DNA from: Heterostelium multicystogenum | Taxonomy: Eukaryota; Evosea; Eumycetozoa; Acytosteliales; Acytosteliaceae | Reading direction: 5' to 3' | Length of the DNA: 25,494 bases | Assembly: GCA_003667245.1 (NCBI GenBank) | Contig: RCNN01000331.1 | Location: forward strand, 1 to 25,494 | Shown here: positions 1-9,771 of the stretch, piece after piece | Numbering within the stretch: position 1 is the stretch's first letter | How the letters are laid out: each line of letters begins with the position of its first letter | Translations under genes and position numbers: made by a program | The notes under the pieces: generated by a model | Database searches by the model: none | Seen by the model: the letters and a program-made list of their open reading frames with translations, nothing else | Told to the model about the DNA's origin: nothing

Positions 1-251
1 AAGACCTTCTTTTGGTTTGAAGAACTCTCCTGTTCTTCAATAGTTGGCTCAGAAATATACTGTCACCACTTATTCGTAAAGGTTTCGTCAAGCTCTATGT
101 TGACGATATCCTATTAAAATGTCCAGACATGAACAACAACGAAATGTAAACTCCTTCAACCTTCTATCAGACATACTTAACAGCATAACACCTCCAAACA
201 AATTGATCATTTCCCTGGCAGTCAGGGTGAAGTTCCAAGCTTTCTAACTAG
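1..251 (+). mobile_element. Reverse-transcriptase fragment of an LTR-type retrotransposon, degraded and cut by the window edge
   Basis: Read across frames, the stretch gives the conserved RT core in order: FGLKNSP (about 14-34), then after a one-base shift a segment ending LIRKGF, then the catalytic box YVDDIL (about 95-114), then after another shift a segment with KLIISL and VKFQAF before a stop. The F-G-L-K-N-x-P motif followed about 30 residues later by Y-V-D-D and then a K-F-x-x-F block is the fingers/palm order of Ty3/gypsy-type and DIRS-type reverse transcriptases, both known in dictyostelids. No LTR, integrase or RNase H is visible, because the element continues left of base 1. At least two frame shifts and the abrupt loss of similarity near 250 indicate a dead or truncated copy, although the window also contains many likely sequencing shifts. 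Assignment to a particular element family is not possible from about 75 residues. Confidence 0.7.
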
Positions 252-771
252 TATATATTAATATATATCATACCATTTCCCAACCCTGAACCATTTTCCA
301 ACCATTTCTAAGGTAAATATTTTACAGTTTGAGCTCAAAAGAAAATGTTGGTTGTTGCTTTGTAGATAGTGTTCGTCTCTTTTATTTTCTTGATACATAT
401 TCATACACATTCATCCACTATTTAATAAATAGTGTAAAAATGCATTGTAGAAACCTGAGACTACTCTTATGTAGGAAATCCCTGTTATACTTTATTACAG
501 ATACAACAATCAATAAATGACTCTTAGATTATCTTGAAATGTGGAAATGCAAAAAGGATGTTATTCAACTAAATTTGAAATTTGAATTTGAGCGCCAATA
601 TTTACATTAACATTTTTTTTTCAACAGAGTTAACCAATATACTGTCCTTTTATTTCAAATTCTACTTCCTTTACCAATCATACCATTCATATATTATTTA
701 TATTATATTGCACTTGATTGTATTACTTGCACTGCAGTAGAGTAGAATAGAATAGAGTTGTTTGGCTAAGA
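252..771. other. A+T-rich intergenic stretch
   Basis: Nothing with conserved coding character is seen. It contains TA-rich runs (about 251-268), a T-rich run near 613-622 and pyrimidine-rich sequence before the next start, as is usual upstream of dictyostelid genes. No LTR end or tRNA is recognisable. Confidence 0.5.
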
Positions 772-1780
772 ATGTCTTCCGATTTAAAGAGAAAAAAGTG
801 TGAGGATGGAAAACATGATTCGGCTCCATTGTCAATGTAGGTTGCTTCGATTGGATTCGATTCCTAAGTTTTGATTGGTATTGATGCTTCAATTGTTTGA
901 CGTTCATTTAGGGACAATTTCAACGATGAGCTTTTTCAGTTGGAATGCCAGAAGGAGAACATGAGATTGGAAAACAGAGAAATTCAATCAAAGATTACAA
1001 GACCTGGAAAAGAGAGAGAACAACATAAAACAGTTGGAATTCAATTTAGAGGAACGCGAATTCGAGTTGGAAGAAACTAAAGTATTCTCTGTCTAATGAG
1101 GAGCAAGATTAAATGGACTCGGACAGGAATTGATTGCTGCATCGCAAGAGATCGAAGCAAACCAGAGACTGTCGGCAGAGCGAGAGAAACGCCTCGATGA
1201 ACGTGAAGCAGCCCTGTCCAAACTTGAATCAGAATACAAGCTGCGAAAGAAAAAGCTGATGGACTATGAAACTAAACTCAAGCAGAAAGAGCATGAGTTC
1301 AAAATGCAGAGCTCAGCGCATTACAGTCGATCAACAAGAAATCTATGGCTGGCGATGATACTGCATCCAATCAGCTTTTCCAATCGACTTGCCCATCTTC
1401 TATGATGATGTCGACAAGCGATCTTTCGGGCTCCGTTGCTAGCTCTACACCCAACCTCTCTGTACCACTCACACCGTCAAAAGCCAGAGCTCGATTGCAC
1501 CACGAAAATCCATTAAACCAATACTCGCATCGAAATCACCCAAGAAAGTGCTTGTCAGAAAGTCAATTCGACCTGCATCATCAGTCGGCAGCAATGAATC
1601 CATTTCACAAATCTTGGCAAAAGAGAACTATTCAGCATCACAAACCAACACCAACCAACAGCAACTCTACCTCCACTACATACAAACCAAGACAATCAAT
1701 ACTACCAAACAACATCACCAACATCATCAACTAAACTTAGAAGCAGACAAACACAAGCACAAACACAACAGCAACTATAA
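772..1780 (+). CDS. Coiled-coil protein with a basic, Ser-rich C-terminal tail; function unknown
   Basis: Exon 1 (772-836) starts MSSDLKRKKC. A 75-base GT..AG intron (837-911) splits an ATG codon, and exon 2 resumes in frame as MDNFNDELFQLE. From about residue 25 to 150 the protein is a heptad-type coiled coil rich in E, K, L, Q and R (for example LQDLEKREN, EEREFELEE, DEREAALSKLE). The tail is Ser/Thr/Pro-rich, then strongly basic with two similar motifs, RKSIKP and RKSIRP, and finally Gln/Asn/Thr-rich. Four or five one-base shifts are needed (near 1000, 1080, 1110, 1330 and 1480). The 3' end is uncertain: one frame stops at 1780, another at 1943. The layout resembles cytoskeleton or kinesin-tail-like coiled-coil proteins, but no family signature is seen, so no function is proposed. 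Confidence 0.7.
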
Positions 1781-2376
1781 GAGAACAAACAACAATAATA
1801 ATATAAAACAAGTAGTACAAATGTATAATTCAACAATAACCTTTACCACCACCAACCAGGTGCATAATCACTATCTAACTTTAGATCAAAGCAATGTAAA
1901 TACATATATAAAAGTATTTGTATTCATTCTTTGCAAAACATAACGACTAAATTAATGTAATAGAATAAATAAGTAAATAATTATTATTCTTTTATTTTTG
2001 CGTAAATGAATGTTTATCAAACAAATGACAATTATTATTGTTTGTGTTCCAATACCAAGAAAACGAAATTTTCCCTCATAGACAACTCCATTTAATTTAA
2101 TTTGAAAAACTTTCATTTTGTGGTTAATTGTTTTGACAGATAGTTAGTTGTATTGTTAACAAAACTATCTATCAATTTGTTGTTGTTGATTATTAAACAC
2201 TACAATATTAACTATTACCTTTATAGTAGTACCAATTATTAAGAATACTTTGTATGACTAAATAGTAAGTAGTAGTAGTTGAGTAGTAGTAGCAGTTCTT
2301 TTTGGTCTGATATCAATCGAGTAGAGTCAAGTTGTAGAGTACTGTTAGTAATAGTCGTAGATTAATTAGATTAGAA
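1781..2376. other. Intergenic region between two plus-strand genes
   Basis: A+T-rich, with AATAAA-like sequence near 1963-1968 that could serve polyadenylation of the upstream gene, and TAGTAG/AGTAGT repeats around 2265-2300. No further gene is seen. Confidence 0.45.
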
Positions 2377-3504
2377 ATGGCACGAAAAGGTAGCACAAAA
2401 AGTGTCACCTTCACCATCATCATCGAATGTAAATGTTATTTTTTGATGCTTCTTTCAGTAATTATAATTAACTAACCATCGAATGGTTCTATCACTCAAT
2501 AGAGAAAAAGAAAAACCACTGAAGGACGAAGATAAGGCGAGCAACAAACTTCAACCCAAAAAGGTTGCTACTACTTCACCTTTAACATCTCTTTTTGAAA
2601 AATTATAGAGGTAAGTATTTACAACAACATATTACGGAAAATCAAATTTTTAATTTTTGTGAGCATTGCTAACCGATGATATCATGATTTTAGATCCCGA
2701 CGAAAATTGTATTGGACCAGATGGAATCACAAAGTTTTTGTGAAGATTTAGGTTATGCACCAGATAGTGTATGTTTGAGTTCTCATTGCAATTAAACAAA
2801 CAATGTTGTTTAACAATGTTTATTTTAGATTCATATATTGATATTGGCATGGCAGATGAATGCCAATAAAATGGGATATTTCACATTTGAAGAGTTTAAA
2901 AAAGGATTTTGAAAGCTACGGTAAGCTTATTTTATAAGGAGGAAATTGAATCATCACAATTTTCTAACAGATATCTTTGGTAAAATAGTTGCACAGATTT
3001 GGTACAATTAAAGAAAAGGACTTCAAGCATTTTCCCATACAATCAAAGTAGATCCAGTTAAATTTGCCGAGTTATATAAATTCAGTTTTGGATTTGCATG
3101 CGAAATGGCCAATCAGAAATCTGTTGAATTGTCTATTGCAGCCGAGATGTTGGAATTGGTCATTCCTGATGGACCCCATACTAAATCTTTCATTGAATTT
3201 TTAAATGTAAATATAACCTCTACTGCCATACCGATTCATAGGAATACAAAATCTAAATAATCCTCTTTAAATTAACTCAGACCACCAAAAGTTTATAAAG
3301 TTATTAACAAAGATCAATGGATATGCTTTTTAGAATTCTCAAAGACGGTTAAAGAGGATCTATCAAATTATGACGAATTCGAAGCGTGTGAGTTACATTT
3401 AATAGATCTAGGAATACAGTTGATGGACTAATTAATTAATATTTAAAATAGGGCCTTTATTATTAGATGAATTTGTAGAATATGTTAAAGAACAAAAGAA
3501 ATAG
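2377..3504 (+). CDS. dcun1: DCN1-like protein (DCUN1 family), cullin neddylation co-E3
   Basis: DCUN1/Dcn1 proteins bind cullin and the NEDD8 E2 and stimulate cullin neddylation, activating SCF-type ubiquitin ligases. The conserved potentiating-neddylation domain is nearly complete. After a charged N-terminal segment come [80 protein letters not shown] and a short Lys tail ending at 3504. Introns: about 2429-2502, 2611-2693 (GTAAGT), about 2769-2828 (GTATGT), 2921-2996, 3207-3280 and 3388-3451. The last splits the Trp codon of the EAWP motif exactly. One-base insertions interrupt the frame at about 2601-2607, at the T run 2735-2739, at the T run 2907-2910 and near 3018 and 3288. Each lies beside an otherwise perfectly conserved block, which argues for sequence error rather than decay. 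Start choice (MARKGS) is fair, since DCN1-like proteins have short variable N-termini. Confidence 0.93.
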
Positions 3505-3652
3505 ATTTTAAAAATTATTTAATATTTACAGAAAATGATAAATTACACCTGTAGCTTCACCATGTTTTAATTTAAATTACCAACAATATCAAGCGAATCA
3601 TCAACTCATAACATTACTTATCAGTCATACAAACTTCGACTCAGTCAAGTAA

Positions 3653-3861
3653 ACGATAGAAAGTGGAATATTAAGCAAATGGTCCTGGTTTAACGGCTTA
3701 GATTTGGTATCAAATAGTCTTAAACAAATAAATTTATTTAAAATAATGTACCAATTAGCTCATAGTATTAATTCTAATGATTGGATGTGGTACTTATTTA
3801 AGGTTATATAAATTCTGGTCATGCTAATATACTAGAGATTGTGCAAATATACCAATATTGA
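3653..3861 (+). pseudogene. Weak coding-like fragment, possibly from an ankyrin-type repeat protein
   Basis: An open stretch at 3653-3811 (52 codons, including NGLDLVSNSL and NDWMWYLFK) is followed in another frame by SGHANILEIVQIY. The G-H-x-x-I-L-x-I-V pattern resembles the second half of the divergent ankyrin-like repeats common in dictyostelid protein families. There is no start codon or promoter, and stops follow at once. It may be a relic, an unannotated small exon or chance. The rest of 3505-4089 shows nothing else beyond A+T-rich sequence. Confidence 0.22.
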
Positions 3862-4089
3862 AGATATAAAAGTTACCAATAATTCAATATCTCCAAACAT
3901 CATAATGTTTGCTAAATTGCAATTTAATAATAATGAGGATTAAGGGGTTGGTTTGTAAAAGTTGTTTATTATATATATAATGGTGGAAAGCTCATCGGTG
4001 ACTAAGATTCAATTGTACTACTATTTATATTTGTATCCCTGTCTTCCATTATAACACTTAACTCATTACGCTCCGAAGTTGGTATTAAA

Positions 4090-5372
4090 TCATCTTTGTA
4101 CATTTCTTTTATCTTTGCTGTTTGATTGTCCATTTATACTGCCATTGCTATTTGATGTTGCTGCGGCCATTGTTGAAAAAAATGAAAGATTGTTTGGTGT
4201 TGACGATACTGAGTTACTGTTCCTTGTGCTATTACTGCTCAGCTCAGATAACATTGGAAAAGGTATTGGATATGATTGATTGAAACTAGCTAGACTTTGC
4301 GATGAACGTAATGAAGGTGAGGCATGTGGTGATGAAAGAGGTGATGTATTATTATTTGATGTTGCTGCTTTACTTCTAAAATTTGTAATTCTGCTTTCCA
4401 AGTCCTAAAAATAATAACAAAAAAGTTGAGTTGTTAGCATTCATCACATTACCATACTCTCCTCTGTGATATGATATTTACAGAAACTAAATTGATCAAC
4501 TCAGAAACAACTGATAATGAACTGGATGCACCAGTTGCGGGTGTATCTTCTGCTTTTTGTCTTTGTGATTTGTTCGGTCGTGGTATATGAAAAGACATTG
4601 GATTCTCTCTTTTAGATTTCTATATATTACCAACAACAAATTAGTTTCATTGTTAACCCATCTTCTATGATTGTAGTAGATTATTATTACCTCTGTTGAA
4701 ATCGGTTTAATAATATTCTTTCTTTCTCTTGCAGAGAGTTCTTGTCTCAGATCTCTAATATCTTCTCTTAATCTTTGTATGGTTTCGTCTGCTGCTTGTT
4801 TTGATTCCTCAAGTTCACTCTGTATCCAAACGTTCTCCTCCATGATCTTGTCTAGTTTGAATGTCAGATCGCTGACAGACGCCGATGCTACACGCTCACG
4901 TCGTTCCAAAGAGTCGTTTTCCCTGCTCCAACCTTCGACGTTCCTGCAGCAGGTTGGCTCTATCCTGCTGTAGCTTTGCCACTTCATCCTGTAAACTCGA
5001 TATTAACTTTGAAGACTCTCTCGAAACGGTGTTTAATTTATCTTGTACTGCTTCATATTCATTCTTTATCCTCCTGTTGTTGTTGTTGATGAGGGGTAAT
5101 AATCAATATTAGAACACAACTAGCTTAACTAAGCAGCAATAGTGTTGTCAAAATGATACTAACGCATGTTGTGATTGTATATCAGCGTATTTCTTCTCAC
5201 ATGCCTTCAGCTCACCCTCCATTTCTTCTTCCAGCTGTTTCGAAAACTCTTGGTACTCATTAAAATTGATTTCAAGATCATCTAGCTCCTGTTGCTTATC
5301 TTCCAATGTCTTCTTCCAATATATAATCTCCTCTTCCTGAGAAGCAAACTTTGGTAGCTCTATTGTTGTCAT
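4090..5372 (-). CDS. nudE: NudE/Nde1-like dynein-LIS1 regulator
   Basis: NudE proteins are coiled-coil adaptors that link LIS1 to cytoplasmic dynein at centrosomes, nuclei and kinetochores. Exon 1 (5372-5164) starts MTTIELPKF and carries the hallmark N-terminal block: SQEEEIIYWKK, then NEYQEFSKQLEEEMEGELK, matching the family's E-E-x-x-Y-W-K and F-x-E-x-S-x-E-L-E pattern. Exon 2 (5073-4691) continues the coiled coil and contains DLTFKLDKIMEENVWIQSEL and LREDIRDLRQEL, the second conserved NudE segment. Exon 3 (4619-4482) ends in SELINLVSDLES. Exon 4 (4404-4090) is Ser/Asn-rich. Introns 5074-5163, 4620-4690 and 4405-4481 are all GT..AG. Removing one extra G at the run 4921-4923 makes the four exons sum to exactly 348 codons (347 residues), close to the usual family size. 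The promoter is shared with the rightward genes. Confidence 0.9.
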
Positions 5373-5807
5373 TTTTCTACTATTATTTATAACTTAATTA
5401 CAATATATATATATTCCTACAATTTTATACTAATATTTTTCTATCTATCTAACACTATAATACTCCTTTATACTACTAATTTTTAAATGTATTCCAAAAT
5501 TCTTTATAATCTGTACAATTAACACTAAAAGTGATTGATCCAATCAATTTATTAATCATTCAATATAAATGAATGAAATAAATAAATATAAAAAAAGAAG
5601 AGATATATATATATAGAATATTTAAAGTTTAAAATATGATATGGTGCTATGCATTTATATTTTGTAAGCAAAGGTATCATCTGATGTGACAGTTAAAAAC
5701 AGATGCTTACATTTGAATTTGGGATTTTTTTTGGTTTTATTTAAATTTTTTTGATTTCATTGGGCAAAATGGAATTTTCATTTCTTTGTGATATTAAGAT
5801 TTACCCA
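5373..5807. promoter_or_regulatory. Divergent promoter region between nudE and the rightward genes
   Basis: 435 bases of A+T-rich DNA between opposite starts, with TATATATATAT near 5403-5412 and 5602-5613 and T runs near 5727-5752. These are the TATA-plus-oligo-dT features usual for dictyostelid promoters. No specific factor site can be named. Confidence 0.4.
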
Positions 5808-5984
5808 ATGGCTGACTTTTGGCATGAACAACTATCATCATGTTCAACAGCATTTAATAACTTATTAAACAAACTGTACCGACTCTACCTTTATCTAAAA
5901 TGGCTATTGTATTAAACCTTTAATAGATATATGGACAAAGAGTTTGTTCTGTTAAAGGAGAAACTAAGTCATGTTGTGCCTTGA
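5808..5984 (+). CDS. Possible 41-residue two-exon protein, unknown
   Basis: Exon 1 (5808-5875) reads MADFWHEQLSSCSTAFNNLL and ends in NK plus two bases. A 51-base GTACCG..TAATAG intron (5876-5926) removes an in-frame TAA, and exon 2 (5927-5984) gives LYMDKEF then LLKEKLSHVVP before TGA. The composition is protein-like (amphipathic helix, mixed codons) and unlike the surrounding A+T-rich DNA. The donor GTACCG is not the preferred form, and a frame shift near 5980 could extend the protein. It lies in the correct orientation 114 bases upstream of the next gene. No family is recognised. Alternatives are a larger split gene or chance. Confidence 0.35.
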
Positions 5985-6098
5985 GATGCTTGGTCATCAA
6001 ATTTTTTAATTTTTAATATTATTTAATTTTTCGGTCAGATGATCATTGCTTTCAAATATATCTGAAGTTTTCATTTATTAAAGAGTTAGTCGATCAGA

Positions 6099-7190
6099 AT
6101 GTTAAGATATTCCACCAATCAAGTTACCAAGAACGCATCATATCTATTGTTGAGATCGAATGCAGCTAGAACTTCATTGATCTTAAACAACAACAATAAC
6201 AACTGTGGAGTAAATGGTGTATTAGTTTCAAAGAGAACATACTTCAATAGTTCAAAGCCATCGAATGCATTGTTTGATGTGTTCTCAAAGATCAAGAATG
6301 TTTTCACTGGACCAGAGGTAATTAATACGATACTTAATCATAAAATTTCAAACAGAGGACTGACTTATCAAACAACCAATCACTTATCTTTCAAACATGC
6401 TAAAGAAAGAAGATCCATCTAAGAAATCAACTCAGAAAGATGCTCCAAAAGAACAAGAGAAAGTCGAAAAGTTAGATCCAGAATCAGAAAAGATTTTACA
6501 GGAGAGAGCTGCAAACGATGATGCTGAATTCAATAAGATGTTGGAGGTATGTATCTATATTACTAAACCAAATGGACAATCATCTAATAAGATTATGGCA
6601 TAATCAATGGACGTTGAGTAGATTGGTAGATACAATTTAGAGGACTTTAGAGTAATATCTATTGAAGTCAATAGAACCATCAGTCAAAAGCTGGCAAAAT
6701 CAATGAACAAATTACAGAATTCCAAACCTATGTATGAAAACAGTGATATGATTTATTTCTCTTCCAATTACTAAAACCAAGCTACAACGTACAATAGGTC
6801 AAGATTATCGATGCAATGACACAAGAAGAAAGAGAAAATCCAAAAATTATTCCAGAAATACGCATTTAAGATTAAACAAAGAATTAATCAAGAGGCTGGA
6901 ACTACTCCACAACAATTTTCAGCGTATGTAACTTAGCCATATGATCACAAAACTAAAATTAACATCTCTCTTTCAGAATGTTTGATACCTTTAATAATGC
7001 AAGACAAATATTTGAAGTTTTGGCTAGATTCAAGTCTCAAGGAAAAGAGATTCCAAAGAAAGCAAGCGATATTCAAAAGTTCTTTAAGGACAACAAGGAT
7101 GTAATTAGAAAGGAGGTCGAAAAAATGAGAAAAGAAAAGAAGATTCAATTAATTGAGGATCGATGCACAGGACAGTGTAATCTCAAATAA
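6099..7190 (+). CDS. Mitochondrial-type protein with SRP54 M-domain-like C-terminus, no GTPase domain
   Basis: Exon 1 (6099-6317, exactly 73 codons) begins MLRYSTNQVTK and carries Arg/Ser/Asn-rich, acid-free sequence with SKRTYFNSS, typical of a mitochondrial presequence. Exon 2 (6406-6546) is charged (DPESEKILQERA). Exon 3 (6622-6731) has YNLEDFRVISIEVNRTI. Exon 4 (6798-6923) has IIDAMTQEERENPKII, and exon 5 (6977-7190) follows on as FSAMFDTFNNARQIFEVL. The series DF..., MTxEExxxPxII, QRINQEAGTT, then a long helix is the order of the SRP54/Ffh M domain that binds signal sequences and SRP RNA. The GTPase (NG) domain is absent. The usual GSGTS-type RNA-binding loop is EAGTT here, and the methionine bristles are few, so RNA or signal-peptide binding is doubtful. 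A one-base loss (A run 6686-6689) and a one-base gain (6856-6858) cancel out, giving about 269 residues. Confidence 0.78.
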
Positions 7191-7285
7191 AGACTGATCA
7201 TCATTTATCAACTGTAGCAGCTTTTGGGTTGAAATAACTTTATTTTCGCTTTATAAAGCTATTTGGAAAGATTTTTGATCAAAGA

Positions 7286-7561
7286 TCACTTTGTTGTTGA
7301 TGATGTTGTGGAGCTGGTGGTTGTGGAAGTAGATTGACGAGTGGTTCCTCCAGTTGTGCTGATTGATCCTGCTGGGAATGGACTGGTGGGCTCTGGCCAT
7401 GGTGGAATAGTTGCGAAAGTTGTAGGTCTGTCACAATCAATGCAATTGTTCAAACACTTTTCACTATCTTCTGGACATCTTTCACAACATGGTCTAGCAG
7501 TAACAAGTGCGAGCATCAAGAGGACAACAAACAATAAGGATATGGATTTGAAGATATTCAT
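7286..7561 (-). CDS. Small secreted Cys-rich protein with Thr/Ser-rich tail
   Basis: A single intact exon of 91 residues. MNIFKSISLLFVVLLMLALV is a clear signal peptide, probably cut after VTA. The mature part has a compact cysteine cluster, CCERC, then a Cys in SEKC, then NNCIDC (spacing CC-x2-C-x6-C-x3-C-x2-C). A Pro-rich linker follows (PPWPEPTSPFPAG), then a tail of about 25 Thr/Ser residues that could be heavily O-glycosylated. No enzyme motif is seen. Dictyostelids make many short secreted or matrix proteins of this type, so a cell-surface, slug-sheath or spore-coat role is possible but unproved. The start is fixed by the signal peptide, and A+T-rich promoter sequence lies to its right. 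Confidence 0.8.
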   Translation of the reverse strand: MNIFKSISLLFVVLLMLALVTARPCCERCPEDSEKCLNNCIDCDRPTTFATIPPWPEPTSPFPAGSISTTGGTTRQSTSTTTSSTTSSTTK

Positions 7562-8455
7562 TTTAATTTGATATCTAAGTTTTAAAATGAGCTTCTAAAA
7601 GAATTTTATTAATTAGTATAAATACTTAAATTTTATTACTATAGTTATTACTTTTTTTAGATAATAAGTTGGTTTTATTATTAATTTAATAAATGTATTG
7701 GTTGATGGCTATTCTGGTAGGATACAACTATTTATAGGGAATCCATACCTTGTAAAAAGGATAGGATTGGTATAATTAAAATAGTTTTGATAAAATTATG
7801 TTTATAGGTTTCATATATTATTCACTGTTTATAAATTACCCTATTTCTTGGTCATCTTATTTTTCATTTAACCTTGATAATTTTGATTGTTTTTAGGTTC
7901 TATTTTTCCATTGAACTGGAAATTGTACAAAAGATGTTCAATTTTGATTGAATTTTTTCAACAAAATTTAGAGTAAACCCAACTTCCTTTGAAAAAAACA
8001 TAAGAATGGAGAAATCCATTTGTCATTAATTCATTCATCAGTTGTTTTCTTAAATCAATGATATGATAAATGAAATCCTAGCTTATAAATATATTAATTA
8101 TTTATTACAATTGTTTATTTTTTTTTATTGGTAAGCATGATATTGCTATAATATTTCAGTTTATATATACATGTAAAAAAACCATAATTTATGTTTATCA
8201 CTAAATAATAATTATTGTATGATGAATGAATGTGAGATGTAAAATTAAACACAAACACTACTACCAATGATTATTTTGATAGTATCAGGAAAGACCCATT
8301 ACTGATGTTTGTGGTTTGTAAAAGTAATATAATATTTGTTTTAAAGGCGTGACCACTCTTTTACTCCGCTTATACTGATTGTAACAATAGACCAAATAGG
8401 ATTAAAAAGACTAAAAATGAACCATTGCTAAAGAATAATAATTCTTATTAGTAAG
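7562..8455. other. Intergenic region, about 0.9 kb
   Basis: Very A+T-rich with T runs (7646-7658, 8116-8127) and no conserved coding frame. The left part is the promoter of the small secreted protein. No RNA gene is recognised. Confidence 0.5.
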
Positions 8456-9771
8456 CTAAACGAACGCACTAAACAACATTGATAGATACCTTTTTTCTAA
8501 TAAAATATGATCGTTTTTGAGCGCTTGGACCAAATCGAATGGTTTGTTAACAAATATAAGTGAAGGTATTGTGATAGTTGTCAAATTGATTTGTGTTGAA
8601 GCTGGTGATGTAACTGTTGTGATATTTGTTGTGGTGGTAGTTGTGGGTTTGGTGTCTCTCTTTGTTACTTTATTTGATTCTTTTGGTGATTGTGAGGTCG
8701 TTGGCGTAATTGTGGCTGGTGTTGGTTTTGGAGTAATGACAGATTCTTTAGTGACTACTGGTGCTGGTACTGTTGTTGGGGAAGTTGTTGGTGTTGGTAT
8801 TGGTGTTGTTGTAGTTGGAACGTCTGTATTTGGAGTACTGGCCTCTGTTTTTACTTCGGCAACAGTTGGTGTTTCAATAATTTTAGTATTTTGGTTTAAC
8901 TTCCTCTAGTTGGTTACTTCCTATTAATGTAACTGGATCGAAGTGTGATTGAACAGTTGATTTTATCTCAGAAGTAGAGGATATGGTAGAAGCAGTCAAG
9001 GAAGATGACAAATTGGGCAATGAATCGATTGAGTGTCCTTCCAAATAATCTATTAGTGATGTTATTAATTTGGACGGCCTTATGTCTAATCTCCTTGAGT
9101 ACACTGTCGTCTGAAATAGTCTTTCTAATGTCATCCTCATTGATGGTGTCCTTACGTGAGCTGTCTGACAATCGCTTTAATATTCTTGTTGTTACACTTT
9201 CCATGCAGTATGATAAGTAGGTAAAAATGAAACTGTCGCGACTTTGAAGTTGAACTGGTTCGTAAAAGCTGGTGTTTGGTGTGGATAGTCATCTTTCTAC
9301 GAATCATATCCTGACACACCTGGTAGACAAGCTCGGTTGGGAAGAAGAGTGAGACATTCTGTACACTCACGTTAGAGTCACGTGGAATGATCTCAAAATC
9401 CTTGACATCCTCGTCTTCCTCATCGTCCTCACTTGACGAAGTATCGTCCTTGTTGAGTGACTCTGGGTTATACTTTGGTAGATTTTTCATAGAGGTATGT
9501 TGGATTCTACCTTGAGACTGATCGATGATGTACTCTGACAACTCATAGCTAAAAGATCTGATTGATTGATTCTTGTACGGCATCTACAGAGAGATACTTT
9601 GACTGTGCTACCGATTGCTTTGATCTATTGATACTCTCAATAACAATGCAATTGGTCAAGTTCGATAAGAAATGTATTGAAGTAGGAGATGCCACCATTT
9701 GATATTTCCAATGAGGGATTGATAAATACACTTGTCTTTTGTATAGACGATGAATAAGATGCATGCTCCAT
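8456..9771 (-). CDS. Acidic nuclear-type protein with possible histone-fold segment and Pro/Thr-rich tail; family unknown
   Basis: Starts at 9771 (MEHASYSSSIQKTS). The following frames join as INPSLEISNGG, VIESINRSKQSVAQSKYLSV, SFSYELSEYIIDQSQ, an acidic run SSSEDDEEDEDVKDFE, and FFPTELVYQVCQDMIRRK. Then comes YLSYCMESVTTRILKRLSDS followed by TINEDDIRKTISDD. The last pair (long helix, short loop, T-I-x-x-x-D-I helix) resembles helices 2-3 of a histone fold, as in TAFs or CENP-S, but helix 1 is not evident. After SKLITSLIDYLEGHS the protein turns into a long Thr/Pro-rich repeat (TPIPTPTTSPTTVP and similar), ending in FDLVQALKNDHILLEKR with a stop at 8456-8458. At least five one-base shifts are needed, near 9635, 9555, 9230, 9070 and 8888. 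Gene reality is likely; the function is not known. Confidence 0.65.

Noticed and set aside
841..905. GGATTCGATTCC resembling a tRNA T-loop
   Set aside because: It lies inside the intron of the coiled-coil gene and no cloverleaf can be built.
4779..5112. Plus-strand frames opposite nudE
   Set aside because: Antisense shadows of the NudE coiled coil, which carries the conserved motifs.
8517..8909. Plus-strand frame of 130 Val/Gly-rich residues
   Set aside because: It is the antisense image of the Thr/Pro repeats of the minus-strand gene.
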